From Mesostigma viride (lineage: Eukaryota > Streptophyta > Mesostigmatophyceae > Mesostigmatales > Mesostigmataceae), in assembly GCA_009746045.1 (NCBI GenBank), contig RPFO01000225.1, positions 195,001 to 259,000 of the forward strand: a stretch of DNA of 64,000 nt, written 5' to 3'. Both the position numbers and the translations under genes were made by a program. Numbering within the stretch: the first letter of the stretch is position 1; every line of letters starts with the position of its first letter. Below are positions 42,801-53,947 of this stretch, piece after piece. Under the pieces are notes generated by a model, which was given only the letters and a program-made list of their open reading frames with translations, had not been told where the DNA came from and searched no databases.

Positions 42801-45800
42801 GATTTGATGTGGTGTCCGCATCCTGATTCCATATGGTGCCCGCATCCTGATTCCATATGGTGCCCGCATCCTGATTCCATATGGTGCCCGCATCCTGATT
42901 TGATATGGTGCCCGCATCCTGATTTCATGTGGTGCCCGCATCCTGATTTGATATGGTGTCCGCATCCTGATTTGATGTGGTGTCCGCATCCTGATTTGAT
43001 ATGGTGCCCGCATCCTGATTCCATATGGTGCCCGCATCCTGATTTGATATGGTGTCCGCATCCTGATTTGATATGGTGCCCGCATCCTGATTTGATGTGG
43101 TGCCCGCATCCTGATTGATATGGTGCCCGCATCCTGATTTGATATGGTGCCCGCATCCTGATTTGATATGGTGCCCGCATCCTGATTTGATATGGTGTCC
43201 GCATCCTGATTTGATATGGTGTCCGCATCCTGATTTCATGTGGTGCCCGCATCCTGATTTGATATGGTGCCCGCATCCTGATTCCATATGGTGCCCGCAT
43301 CCTGATTTGATATGGTGTCCGCATCCTGATTTGATATGGTGTCCGCATCCTGATTTCATGTGGTGCCCGCATCCTGATTTGATGTGGTGCCCGCATCCTG
43401 ATTGATATGGTGCCCGCATCCTGATTTGATATGGTGCCCGCATCCTGATTTGATATGGTGCCCGCATCCTGATTGATATGGTGCCCGCATCCTGATTTGA
43501 TATGGTGCCCGCATCCTGATTTGATATGGTGCCCGCATCCTGATTTGATATGGTGCCCGCATCCTGATTCCATATGGTGCCCGCATCCTGATTTGATATG
43601 GTGCCCGCATCCTGATTTGATATGGTGTCCGCATCCTGATTTGATATGGTGCCCGCATCCTGATTTGATATGGTGCCCGCATCCTGATTTGATGTGGTGT
43701 CCGCATCCTGATTTGATATGGTGCCCGCATCCTGATTTGATATGGTGCCCGCATCCTGATTTGATATGGTGCCCGCATCCTGATTCCATATGGTGCCCGC
43801 ATCCTGATTCCATATGGTGCCCGCATCCTGATTTGATATGGTGCCCGCATCCTGATTTGATATGGTGCCCGCATCCTGATTCCATATGGTGCCCGCATCC
43901 TGATTTGATATGGTGCCCGCATCCTGATTTGATGTGGTGCCCGCATCCTGATTTGATGTGGTGTCCGCATCCTGATTTGATATGGTGCCCGCATCCTGAT
44001 TTGATATGGTGCCCGCATCCTGATTTGATATGGTGTCCGCATCCTGATTCCATATGGTGCCCGCATCCTGATTTGATATGGTGTCCGCATCCTGATTTGA
44101 TATGGTGTCCGCATCCTGATTTGATATGGTGCCCGCATCCTGATTTCATGTGGTGCCCGCATCCTGATTTGATATGGTGCCCGCATCCTGATTTCATGTG
44201 GTGCCCGCATCCTGATTTGATATGGTGTCCGCATCCTGATTTGATGTGGTGTCCGCATCCTGATTTGATATGGTGCCCGCATCCTGATTTGATGTGGTGC
44301 CCGCATCCTGATTTGATATGGTGTCCGCATCCTGATTTGATATGGTGCCCGCATCCTGATTTGATATGGTGCCCGCATCCTGATTTGATATGGTGCCCGC
44401 ATCCTGATTTGATATGGTGTCCGCATCCTGATTGGATGTGGTGCCCGCATCCTGATTTGATATGGTGTCCGCGTCCTGATTTCATGTGGTGCCCGCATCC
44501 TGATTTGATATGGTGTCCGCATCCTGATTTGATGTGGTGCCCGCATCCTGATTTGATATGGTGCCCGCATCCTGATTTGATGTGGTGTCCGCATCCTGAT
44601 TCCATATGGTGCCCGCATCCTGATTCCATATGGTGCCCGCATCCTGATTCCATATGGTGCCCGCATCCTGATTTGATATGGTGCCCGCATCCTGATTTGA
44701 TGTGGTGCCCGCATCCTGATTTGATGTGGTGTCCGCATCCTGATTTGATATGGTGCCCGCATCCTGATTTGATATGGTGCCCGCATCCTGATTTGATATG
44801 GTGCCCGCATCCTGATTTGATATGGTGTCCGCATCCTGATTCCATATGGTGCCCGCATCCTGATTTGATGTGGTGCCCGCATCCTGATTTGATATGGTGC
44901 CCGCATCCTGATTTGATATGGTGCCCGCATCCTGATTTGATATGGTGTCCGCATCCTGATTTGATATGGTGCCCGCATCCTGATTCCATATGGTGCCCGC
45001 ATCCTGATTTGATATGGTGCCCGCATCCTGATTTGATATGGTGCCCGCATCCTGATTTGATATGGTGCCCGCATCCTGATTTGATGTGGTGCCCGCATCC
45101 TGATTTGATATGGTGCCCGCATCCTGATTCCATATGGTGCCCGCATCCTGATTTGATGTGGTGCCCGCATCCTGATTTGATATGGTGCCCGCATCCTGAT
45201 TTGATGTGGTGCCCGCATCCTGATTTGATATGGTGCCCGCATCCTGATTCCATATGGTGCCCGCATCCTGATTTGATGTGGTGCCCGCATCCTGATTTGA
45301 TATGGTGCCCGCATCCTGATTCCATATGGTGCCCGCATCCTGATTCCATATGGTGCCCGCATCCTGATTTGATGTGGTGCCCGCATCCTGATTTGATGTG
45401 GTGTCCGCATCCTGATTTGATATGGTGCCCGCATCCTGATTTGATATGGTGCCCGCATCCTGATTTGATATGGTGCCCGCATCCTGATTTGATATGGTGC
45501 CCGCATCCTGATTCCATATGGTGCCCGCATCCTGATTTGATATGGTGTCTGCATCCTGATTTGATATGGCATTGTGCCCACGCGGGAATACGCCCCGTGC
45601 TGCACTGATGACAAATACATGTGTGATATGTGCGATGTAGCACGGGTGATGACCCATGCTGCACTGATGACCCGCATCATGATGCTGTACTGAGGGAGCT
45701 TCCAGAACCACCGGCCATCCACGTCCCGATCAGCAACACCCATTGATGGTGCACACAGCACTGCGGCGAAGAAGCCAGGGTGGCTGCCTTGATGCAGCAC

Positions 45801-46575
45801 CGGCTGCCTCGGAACCCAAAGTGTGTATGCTAGCTGCATCACAAAAGATTGCGAATTTCGTGTCAAGAAGGCGGCAGGGGACCTAGTCGAGAGATATCAC
45901 AGTCTACCCAGCTGCATGCAAGTGTGCAGCAGCAAATGTTACTACTACTAATACTGTTGTACGCAAAAGCATAAATTTGGTCATTTGAACGTCCTAGAAA
46001 CATCCTAAAGGTACCATGATGACACTACAACAGGGCTGTCGATGAGGACAAGTGGCACAACGCCGGTACCTGTTTGTCCAGCGGGTGCCGGAAATCATCG
46101 GGCTTCAATGTGGCAAAAGCGAGCGGGGTATCCTTCAAGGATTTTCGCACATGGCCGGTGCCGACATCCGACGGCTGCAAGCAAGCCATGGATGATCCGA
46201 TAGCAGAAAATCGCGACTTAACTATTAAGACCTCTGTTTGCGAACGGCCCAATCCGGAGGACACGACACCTTCGAGCGCAGAAGAGACTTTATTCAACAG
46301 TTTTAAGAACTTACCTCAGCAGCCGTCTCAGGGGGCGTCATTCCAATAACTTGTCGAGAGGAACGGTTGCTACTTGCGTCATCCTGCCATCTAAACTGCT
46401 TTCCTGATGAACTTATCGTAGCCTTTCGCCATTGTCTCCCCACATCGTGCAGTGTCACTTGTTTGCGTGGTATCGGCAAGCGTACACGCTCTCGTGCAGC
46501 TGAGGGGGGAGAATGGGGGTGCGTATCGCCACGTAAAATTCCAGAGCAAACAGCAGCAGAGCTGGCCAGCGCCAT
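33871..46575 (-). CDS. PGM48: Plastid-type M48 zinc metallopeptidase (PGM48-like), nine exons
   Basis: Exons on the minus strand: 46575-46315, 46174-46070, 38878-38821, 37787-37720, 37247-37068, 36189-36093, 35448-35339, 34701-34568, 34042-33871. Every junction is GT-AG and the phases fit (1185 bases, 394 residues). The N-terminus MALASSAAVCSGILRG followed by Ser/Pro/Arg-rich sequence looks like a chloroplast transit peptide. The zinc site is HEMGH (229-233) with the third ligand at E278 in AELTCD. Other conserved blocks: DDFRHPLDKQ (113-122), LYVRQDPTPNAYTLAI, KPFIVVTTSLVELLT, CDHGVWLTFAN, NNLEEQLLRWLR and SHPLPVMRAREIDAW near the end. From memory these blocks match the plant At3g27110 (PGM48) type, a plastoglobule-associated peptidase in Arabidopsis. 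Intron 2 (38879-46069) carries a giant minisatellite. Transit-peptide start and untranslated regions are unproven. Confidence 0.85.
39154..45569. repeat. Giant 24-bp minisatellite, about 267 units, inside intron 2 of the M48 gene
   Basis: 6.4 kb of a 24-base unit; 20 of its bases are TTGATATGGTGCCCGCATCC and the others are TGAT or similar joins. Variants are ordered, not random: TTGAT with ATGG or GTGG, TTCCAT always with ATGG, TTTCAT always with GTGG, and GCCCG or GTCCG. Because 24 is a multiple of 3, all frames stay open for long distances (IWCPHPDL on plus; HHIKSGCG, IRMRAPYQ and SNQDAGTI on minus). These are not genes. Units lacking one T (23-mers) break the frames near 41075, 42034, 43113, 43400 and 43471. 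Confidence 0.97.
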
Positions 46576-47655
46576 CTTCCCAAAGCGATACGCTCCCTGA
46601 CAATAACCAAACCCCTACACCCCGATCACGACAAAACAAGCACAATTACGTGCAGAAGCCGAGGTTACAGCACCACGTGCATTCGCGGAGAAACGCGTCA
46701 CAACAATCTAACCAATTGACACAATATCCTATACCACGACAGTCCGCTACCTCGCCTCTAAAATGAGACCCGCCATCCACGTCCAGAGCCACGTCGATAT
46801 TTCCTCCCATTCCAGCCTATTCCAGCACGATGTTTTGCCACATTGACAAAAAGTGCCCGGGGATGCGTGGGAGCCACGGCGCACGCCGCGTGTCTTCAAC
46901 CTTCATTCTGGCAACCAGGAAATCTTTCAAGGACCGTTTTCTTCTAGTAGCTGCTTCCATGCAAAGCTTGCCATGATTTGGTTATAGGGTCTGATCAGTT
47001 TGTAGGGTTGTACCGAATAGTGTTCCGAATACCGAATATCCCCCGAATACCGAACCGAACATCACTTGCATTATGAAACTCGCCTGTGATCAGGAAAAAA
47101 ACGTAGCGAGGCTATGGCGGCGTAGAGGATAGCAGGCGATAGCTTCGGCCATCCGCGACCAGCGACATACCAACGGATTCGCCGTGAAAAGGTGCGTCTA
47201 ACGATACCCATATAAGCAACTTTCATTTGGTCCTTGAGCCGCCACGCTATCTGTGATGTCGGCTGGCAAGGCGTACAGGAAGTACGGCTGATGCCTAGAG
47301 GCATACAGAATAGCGTGACGGCTCACTACAAATGGACCTGGAATAGTGGTAGAACAGCTCAGGAAGCTGGACGCTTCCTGGTAGTGCTGTTTCTACTCAC
47401 CCTTTACACCTTTAACCATGCGATCCTGCTGAGGAACAGGCTCTCGCATAACTCGGTGACCGGAAGTCACCATGACACCCGATACAGACCCAACCTGACA
47501 TTGCAGTCACGGATGGTGCAATGCAGGCTTCCCCCCAGCATAACCCCTGGAATGGGACACCTTTTTTCGCTATCTAACTCTTTATTGCTCCTGTTGTCCT
47601 CGTTGTCATACCTGTTCCGGCGGCACGGCTGCCGGTCCTACCCCATGATCTCGAC
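46576..47655. other. M48 upstream region and LINE A 5' flank
   Basis: It must hold the M48 promoter, just right of 46575. Bases 46985-47066 are rich in CCGAATA motifs and match, in inverse orientation, the repeat that surrounds the hAT element (TAGGGTTGTACCGAATAG here; its complement near 62050). The remaining part may be 5' untranslated sequence of LINE A. No host exon is seen. Confidence 0.4.
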
Positions 47656-47787
47656 ATGATGCCCTCCTCAACTGGCTCTATCGAGGAAGCGACAGCGCAG
47701 GACGACCCCTCGGCCAAACGGGCGCAGCCAACGGTCACCACAGCCGACGCAACCAAGCGGGCGCGTGCGTCGTCTTCCAAGGCATGA
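47656..47787 (+). CDS. Short Ser/Lys-rich frame upstream of LINE A ORF2
   Basis: 43 residues from the ATG at 47656, ending KRARASSSKA. Ser/Thr/Ala composition with KRAQ and KRARA clusters recalls the extreme N-terminus of LINE B ORF1 (SSKRLCVTPADEM). It stops 53 bases before ORF2. It could be an ORF1 remnant or chance. Confidence 0.25.
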   Translation: MMPSSTGSIEEATAQDDPSAKRAQPTVTTADATKRARASSSKA

Positions 47788-47839
47788 GAGGTACGCCAAC
47801 GCTCGCATCCTTCTGCATTCTCTCCCCTTCTACTAACTT

Positions 47840-50800
47840 ATGAGTCAACTTACTATAATATCTTGGAACGTTCAGGGTTTAAATACTTATGGTGTTCGCA
47901 CCCAGGGACAGTCTAAAATATCTGCGCTCCAGGCACAACTAGCCAGTATCACCCAACCCTATGTCGGCCCATCTCATGAAATCTGGGTAGGCCTACAAGA
48001 ACATAAATTTCCTGGAATAGACGCCAAAGCGCTACAATCCTTTACAAGACGCACCCCAGACATGGAACGCAGATGGGCATGGGCACGGGGGACTAGTGGA
48101 GGCACTGCATTGCTACAATATCGACGTCCGCCACACCCTCATGTTCAACTGCACCCATGGGCCCAGCACACAGATACTGCTCCCAACACATGGCAGGGTC
48201 GCTGGACCCGGCAATGCATCTCCTGGGGCGGTAAGACTGGCTATATTATATCGGTATATGCCCCCAACGAACACTCTGACCGTATAAAATTTTTTGATGA
48301 TTTGTTTGCTATGGTTGCCCCCCTCCTGGACCAATCTCATGAGGTCATACTAATGGGTGACTTTAATGTTGACCTAGACCATGGCCTTGGGCTTGAGACG
48401 ACCTCGTTAGCCAACCACCTCACACGCCTCTCACTACAGGATGTTATCAAACCTCGCGACCATCTGCACACTCGAGAGTCCACTCGTCAGGGCACCCGCA
48501 TCACTAGCCGTCTAGACTACATATTTATGTCACCTTTTTGGGCATCCCTCATTTGTCACGCAGAGGTCATACGCTCCACAGTTTTTTCTGATCACTACCC
48601 CTGCCTTCTCACCATGGTGTATCACTCCAGCCCCCCCAGAGGACCAGGCGTCCCTCGCCTCAATAAAAAGCTGCTGGCTGACCCCGCCTTTCGCTCCCTA
48701 GTCCGAGAACAATGGCGGGACTGGAAAACCAAGCAAGTAGAATACCCAAGCACTACTCTCTGGATGCAAGCATGCCTCTCGCACATCCTTGACTCCTCTA
48801 AGGCCTACGATCTAGAACAACGCCGCATAAAAGGCAAAGACTACAATTACTACAAACGCGTTATTACTATGTTGCAATCCAAACCCCGCCTAGCCCCGCA
48901 CGAGTTAACACGACTGCAACTGTGCCAGACTGAGATGGATAAGCTACGCCTTGAACGCCACGCAGAAGCCCTAGATGTGGAAAATACATGGTGGCATGTC
49001 AAGGGTGAACGAATGAATAAGGAATTCTTTGCATTTATCCCACCCCCGCGCTCACAAACCACCATCACAGAAATTACAGACGAGACTGGCACCCATACCA
49101 CCCCCAAGACATCCTACAATCTGGACATGCTTTTTTCTCCACCCTGTTCCGAACAGAACCCGACCCGTCTGCAAATACAGCCACACAAAAAATCCTCGAT
49201 GCAATTCCCCACCGCCTCTCTCCGTCACAACAAGCTCTACTAGACGCCAGCCCCACTATGGAAGAAACATCTCTAGCACTCCAACATCTCAAAACCGGTA
49301 GCGCACCTGGTGCAGATGGCCTTCCAGTAGAGTTTTTTAAAACGTTCTGGCCCCTCATAGGCAGGGATCTATACCAATGCATCCTGGAAATCTGGAACAC
49401 CGAAACTGTTGTGGGCCAGTGGTCGGAAACAATCCTCATCCTCTTACACAAAAAAGGGGATAAAACAAGTTGGAAAAATTATAGACCCATTCGCATGCTC
49501 ACAGTCCCTTACAAACTAGCCAGCAAACTCTTGCAACGCCGTTTCTACAGTGTACTAGATAATCTGATCGGCCCGGAACAAGTTGGATTCAGGTCCAACC
49601 TACACATCAGCGACAGCATCACCATGATCATGGACATTGTTGATGACGCATGGCGCAACAATATTATAGGTCTTATTTTATTTTGGGATTTTGAAAAGGC
49701 ATTCGACCGCATATGTTGGAAATACCTCGAGGCTATACTACACGGGCTTGGATTTGGACCTAAACTTATTAAGGTCAGTCTAGGCATGATCAAATCCCTC
49801 ACTTGGCACCTACTAATTAATGGACATAAATCCCACATAGGCCATAGCACACGCTCTCTCCCACAAGGCGACTGTCTCTCTCCCCTTCTCTTTCTGCTCG
49901 CTCACGCTGGCCTCTTCTTTCTTCATCAACAGGACAGCCGTATTCAAGGCTACCCCCTCCCTCACCACACGCGTGGTCTGTTTCAAACTGCTTACGCCGA
50001 TGACACTACTAACATTTGCACCTCCCTGCGTGATGTTGATGCTGTGCTTGACAACATATCTACATACTGTACCGCCTCCCAACAACGCTGCAACGTGCAA
50101 AAGTCCACGGGCTTGCATATTGGCAGAACAACCAACCCGACTCTCCAACCTACTAACCTGGCGGTGACATGGGTCCCGCCAGGAGGATACCACCTTTTGC
50201 ATAACTGCCCTATCGGTCGGACAGCCGAAGGGAGGTTATTGGAAGTCAAAACCTTTTTATACGACGAATCACAACAACTGGGCAAACTTACTGGTGTACA
50301 ACAGGTGGCCAACCGCTGGGCTGGCGTACACCGCCTCAGCCTCCGGGGCAAGGTCCTCGTTACGAACCAGCTGCTGTTCTCCAAGCTGCTGTACTTCGGT
50401 CAGGCCCACCCACCGGATGAACACACCGTGTCTCTTATTCAACGACTGGGGCATAACTTTGTTTGGAAAAAATCGAGCGATCTCAGCCGCCAGGTACACG
50501 GATGGATCAGAGAGTCAATGTCTTTTATGCCGTGGCCTCTTGGAGGACTAGGCTTACACAATATGCAATGGCGTTTATGGTCTGTGTATGCCAAACAAGT
50601 TATCTCTGCCCACATTGGTGTCAACACCCACCCTGGATGTCTTCTGGCACGTGTAACCCTCTCACGTCTTACTCATCACTCCAATGGTATTTCCTGGCAC
50701 TCTGGAGCCGCACTGCTTACTGCTCGCCTCCCCTCCCCGAAGCTCACCAGAGGTCTTCCTTGGTACTGGGCTCGTATATGGCAAGGCTTTATGGCACTTA

Positions 50801-52096
50801 AACCCGACCGCCTACTATTCCCCACACTACGTGAGGAAGTTGCACGCCAACCCCTATTCTTTAATGATATATACCTCAACCCCCTTAATCGCCCCTTTGG
50901 ATGCTTAAGTGGCCCTAACCCCTATGAAGGCTTCATAACATCCCCCCACCCTGTAACCACTATTCTCCACCTGTATATTCTCCACGGTGACTGCTATCGC
51001 CTCTTAACATATAACGAACTGGCTGCCTGGGTCCCCAATATCAAAGAGACAACCTGCCTGGGTCCCCAATATGCCTACTTATGCTGCCTGGGCCGCGCTA
51101 GTACAAGCCATACCCCCCCGCTGGCACACACTCATGACTTCTCCCCGTGCCCCCTATAAAGCTGGTGAATGGTGCTGCTTTTGTCCATACAGCACGACCG
51201 CAACATGCTCGGGGAAGGTGATCGCAGAACTCCCCCTTGGAACCCTGCACGTTCAACTACTGGCGCCGCTGAGCGGCCACAATGGCTGTCTGGCTCAACT
51301 TACAACTGCAGTGGTGTTCCTCCCCACCCAGCTATGCCACCGGATTCGGGTTGTACCTTGGTCCCTTGAACAATCATGTGTATACCAACCCAACCCCAAC
51401 CTTCCAGACGCTGCTATTATTTGGCTACATGTGGGATCAACCCGCCTGGACATGTTGTCATTGGATCCAGTGGAATTTGGCTGGGTGCTAAATCAGGGTG
51501 ACAGCAGAACTGTAAAAGGCCTTTACGAGTACACGGCAGAGTGGGGCTACACAATGCTCTTGCATAAAAACCATCAATTCCACCCCGGACGGACACGCTG
51601 GGGCGCTACTGAGTGGCCTGGCCACACCTGGGTCCGCAACATCACCCTCGCCGCTGACCACCCGCTGATTGATCGCCGCGCGACCGACGTACAACACCTC
51701 TTGATGCACCGGTCCATCGGGGTTGGGGAGATCCTCCACCGGCGATTTCAACACCCTGCTACATGTCTATGTACCAACCCCACCGAAACTGTGGAACACC
51801 GATTTTTATGGTGTAGCCTCCAGGGAGTTTGGACCTGGTTGATTGGTTTATGGGCAGCCTGGACGTCTGAGCCTATCATACTGGTGTCTACCCGCTCCAT
51901 TATCTTTGGCATCACTGGCACCCCTGGCCTTGAGCTCACCTTTTCACAACAAGCGTGGATATGGCTCCGCACATGCATGTTATATACAATCTGGACGGTG
52001 CGAAACGATGTGGTGTTCAATAGGCGCACAGTTTTCGACAAAGCTGGGGTTCTCTCACGCTTCATTTACCTATGGAACTTTTACATCCGGGCATGA
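47840..52096 (+). pseudogene. LINE A ORF2: APE endonuclease, reverse transcriptase, CCHC/zf-RVT-like tail (two frameshifts)
   Basis: Starts at ATG 47840. Endonuclease landmarks in order: ISWNVQGLN, GLQEHKF, SVYAPNEHSD, ILMGDFNVDLDH, SRLDYIFMS and FSDHYPCLL, covering the catalytic Glu, Asp, Asn and His positions. RT landmarks: KTGSAPGADGLPVEFFK, LIGPEQVGFR, LFWDFEKAFDRICW, LPQGDCLSPLLF and TAYADDTTNICTSL (YADD, near 49994). The tail has CLCTN, then EHRFLWC, matching the zf-RVT pattern of plant-type LINEs; no RNase H is seen. Break 1 lies in the T run at about 49131-49137: the two frames read on smoothly across it. Break 2 at about 51023-51072 is a 31-base tandem duplication of a segment starting CTGCCTGGGTCCCCAATAT. 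With both breaks the copy cannot make a full protein; otherwise it looks young. Confidence 0.8.
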
Positions 52097-52236
52097 AATT
52101 TGGTCGGGTAAATTGCAGTAGAAGCGTCTTTTGATGACGAACACGATGATATAATTTTCAGCCGCCATCGCCCAAGATTTAGCGCAATATCAACAAAACG
52201 CAGCACAGGCAGGGTTCGTATTTTCCGGAACCAGCT

Positions 52237-53572
52237 ATGGCAGAAACTCCGTCAACCGCCTCCCATACTCTCTCCGAGGGGGAGGCTTCAGCGCCCAACA
52301 CGATTACGCAACTAATTGCAGATGCGGAAACCATAGCAACGCAGCCCCGGGCCAGCGAGGCAGCCATTACCGCCTCCTCCAAGCGGCTTTGCGTCACCCC
52401 AGCCGACGAGATGGACCGCCAGGTCCCTTTGCCATCGTCTTCTCAACCCAGCGAGGCCACCCCCATTGACGAGGACGACGACGACGCCGACGACGACGAC
52501 GCTGAGTTCGACCCAGCATCCTTCATGCCTGGCAAGGTTGTCGCCGAGCCCCGGTTCTTTTCGCTTACCGCCGAGGAGGCGCAGGCTATCCTGCACCACC
52601 TGAAAGCCAATGACATTCCACTCTATTTTCCCACGTCTGGCGATACCATTTCTACGGACCAGCTTGCCGAAATGGACGAGCCAGAGCTTCGACTTTCTGT
52701 TTTCCTGAGCCACGCGCAGGCCCCCTGCCTCCGGGCACTCTTTGCCGCTTTCAAGGAAGCCGAGCACGGCACCGCCAACACCCCTGATGCTGCTTCCCCG
52801 GAAGCAGACCTGCACAAGCTCAATAAGGAAGTCGCAGACATGGCTGCCCAACTCGGCGCCTTGTCCACTGCTATCCGTCAAGACACTGCTGCGCTTCAAT
52901 CCAGCATTGCCGAGGTCAAGCCGCCCTGGCCACACCTCCCCAGCCAGCAGCCCCTGCACCCACCAGCTATGCTAACGTGGTAAAACAGACGGACATTGCC
53001 AACCTGATGGAAGATGCAGCACGCAGGGGGGCTGCAGCCCACAAGACTGCGGTCGAGGAGGACCTGCGCTCACGCAGTATAGTGGTCCGGTATTTCCAGG
53101 TCGCACAGCAGCCTGAAACGGACCTGATGCTAGCGCAACGCCTGTACCACAGCCTCATCGTGGGCAGGCTGCAACTGGGCAACGAACGCATCCGCATTGA
53201 GTCGGCAGCCTGGATGGCGGGCCAGCCTGGCCCCATCCGGGTGACCTTTGCGAATGTGGCCAGCAAGGTGAAGGTACTCCAGGCCCGCAAGCTCCTAGGC
53301 GGGAAGAACGCGCCGAGCCTCGACGACCTCCTCTCACCGGCCCAGCTAGTCATCAAGAATGGTCTGCTGGGCAGCGACGTGGCGACCAAGGCCAAGCAGG
53401 AGCCAAGAAGGTCTACGTCCGCCTCGTCCACGACACCCCCGTGCTATTCATCAACGGCCAGCGCACGGAGGTGCAGGCGCCGAACAAGCGGCACAAGTCG
53501 GGCCGTCCCAGGCCCGCCCCAGCTGCGTCATCATCGTCTACGCACGTCCCGGGTATGGATGGCGCCCGGTAA
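52237..53572 (+). pseudogene. LINE B ORF1 protein (two frameshifts)
   Basis: It begins MAETPSTASHTLSEGEA at 52237 and has an Asp-rich stretch (DEDDDDADDDDAEFD). A domain FFSLTAEEAQAILHHL parallels ELSPQECIEVLQFLEQ of family C ORF1. A helical, coiled-coil-like region follows (LNKEVADMAAQLGALSTAI). The frame changes near 52960. Then comes an RRM-like part: SRSIVVRYFQVAQQPETDLM, PGPIRVTFANVASKVKVL and KNAPSLDDLLSPAQL. A second frame change near 53385 leads to KVYVRLVHDTPVLFINGQ and a stop at 53570-53572. The order matches L1-type ORF1 proteins (coiled coil, RRM, C-terminal domain), which coat LINE RNA. Both changes are by one base. Confidence 0.65.
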
Positions 53573-53947
53573 GGGCACACCCTCGCGGCCTCGCGGTACA
53601 ATAGGCTTTGGGCACAGCCTTTATAAACAAGCCCCTTTCCATCCTCATGTCGCACCGTGCGAGCATGATCAGGATGCAAGGTCGCCAGGCACGCCACGGT
53701 CAACCTTCCCGCCAATTTACCAGCCTTACACGCCTCCTAGCCCGCCTTGAGCGGGATGAGGCCCAGTCGACACGCCGGCGACCCCAGCCAGGACGGAGAC
53801 GACGCATATCCGTCCTGAAAGAAAGCCTCCATGCGTTGACAAGCATTAACCCCAATCGCCACCCTCCCCCTCCCCCCCCCCCCACCCCCACCCCCACCTC
53901 CAGCACTACCCTTCTCCACCCCCACCCCCACCCCCACCCCCCCGCTA

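Larger units (their letters stand above)
47656..52096 (+). mobile_element. LINE A: endonuclease/reverse transcriptase retrotransposon
   Basis: Coding part of a non-LTR element: a short basic upstream frame (47656-47787), then a long ORF2 with APE-type endonuclease, reverse transcriptase and a C-terminal zinc-knuckle-like region. It is unrelated to LINE B beyond general family features. The precise ends are not visible: no (TTAA)n tail, poly(A) or target duplication could be found, and LINE B begins within about 150 bases downstream. Confidence 0.8.

Noticed and set aside
39154-45569. Frames of up to about 1280 codons (IWCPHPDL, GHHIKSGC, RMRAPYQI repeats)
   Set aside because: A 24-base repeat is a multiple of three, so all frames lacking a stop in one unit remain open. 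The repeat lies in an intron of the M48 gene.
39154-45569. CRISPR-like array
   Set aside because: There are no unique spacers: units are contiguous 24-mers with a few shared variants, and the context is eukaryotic with no cas genes.
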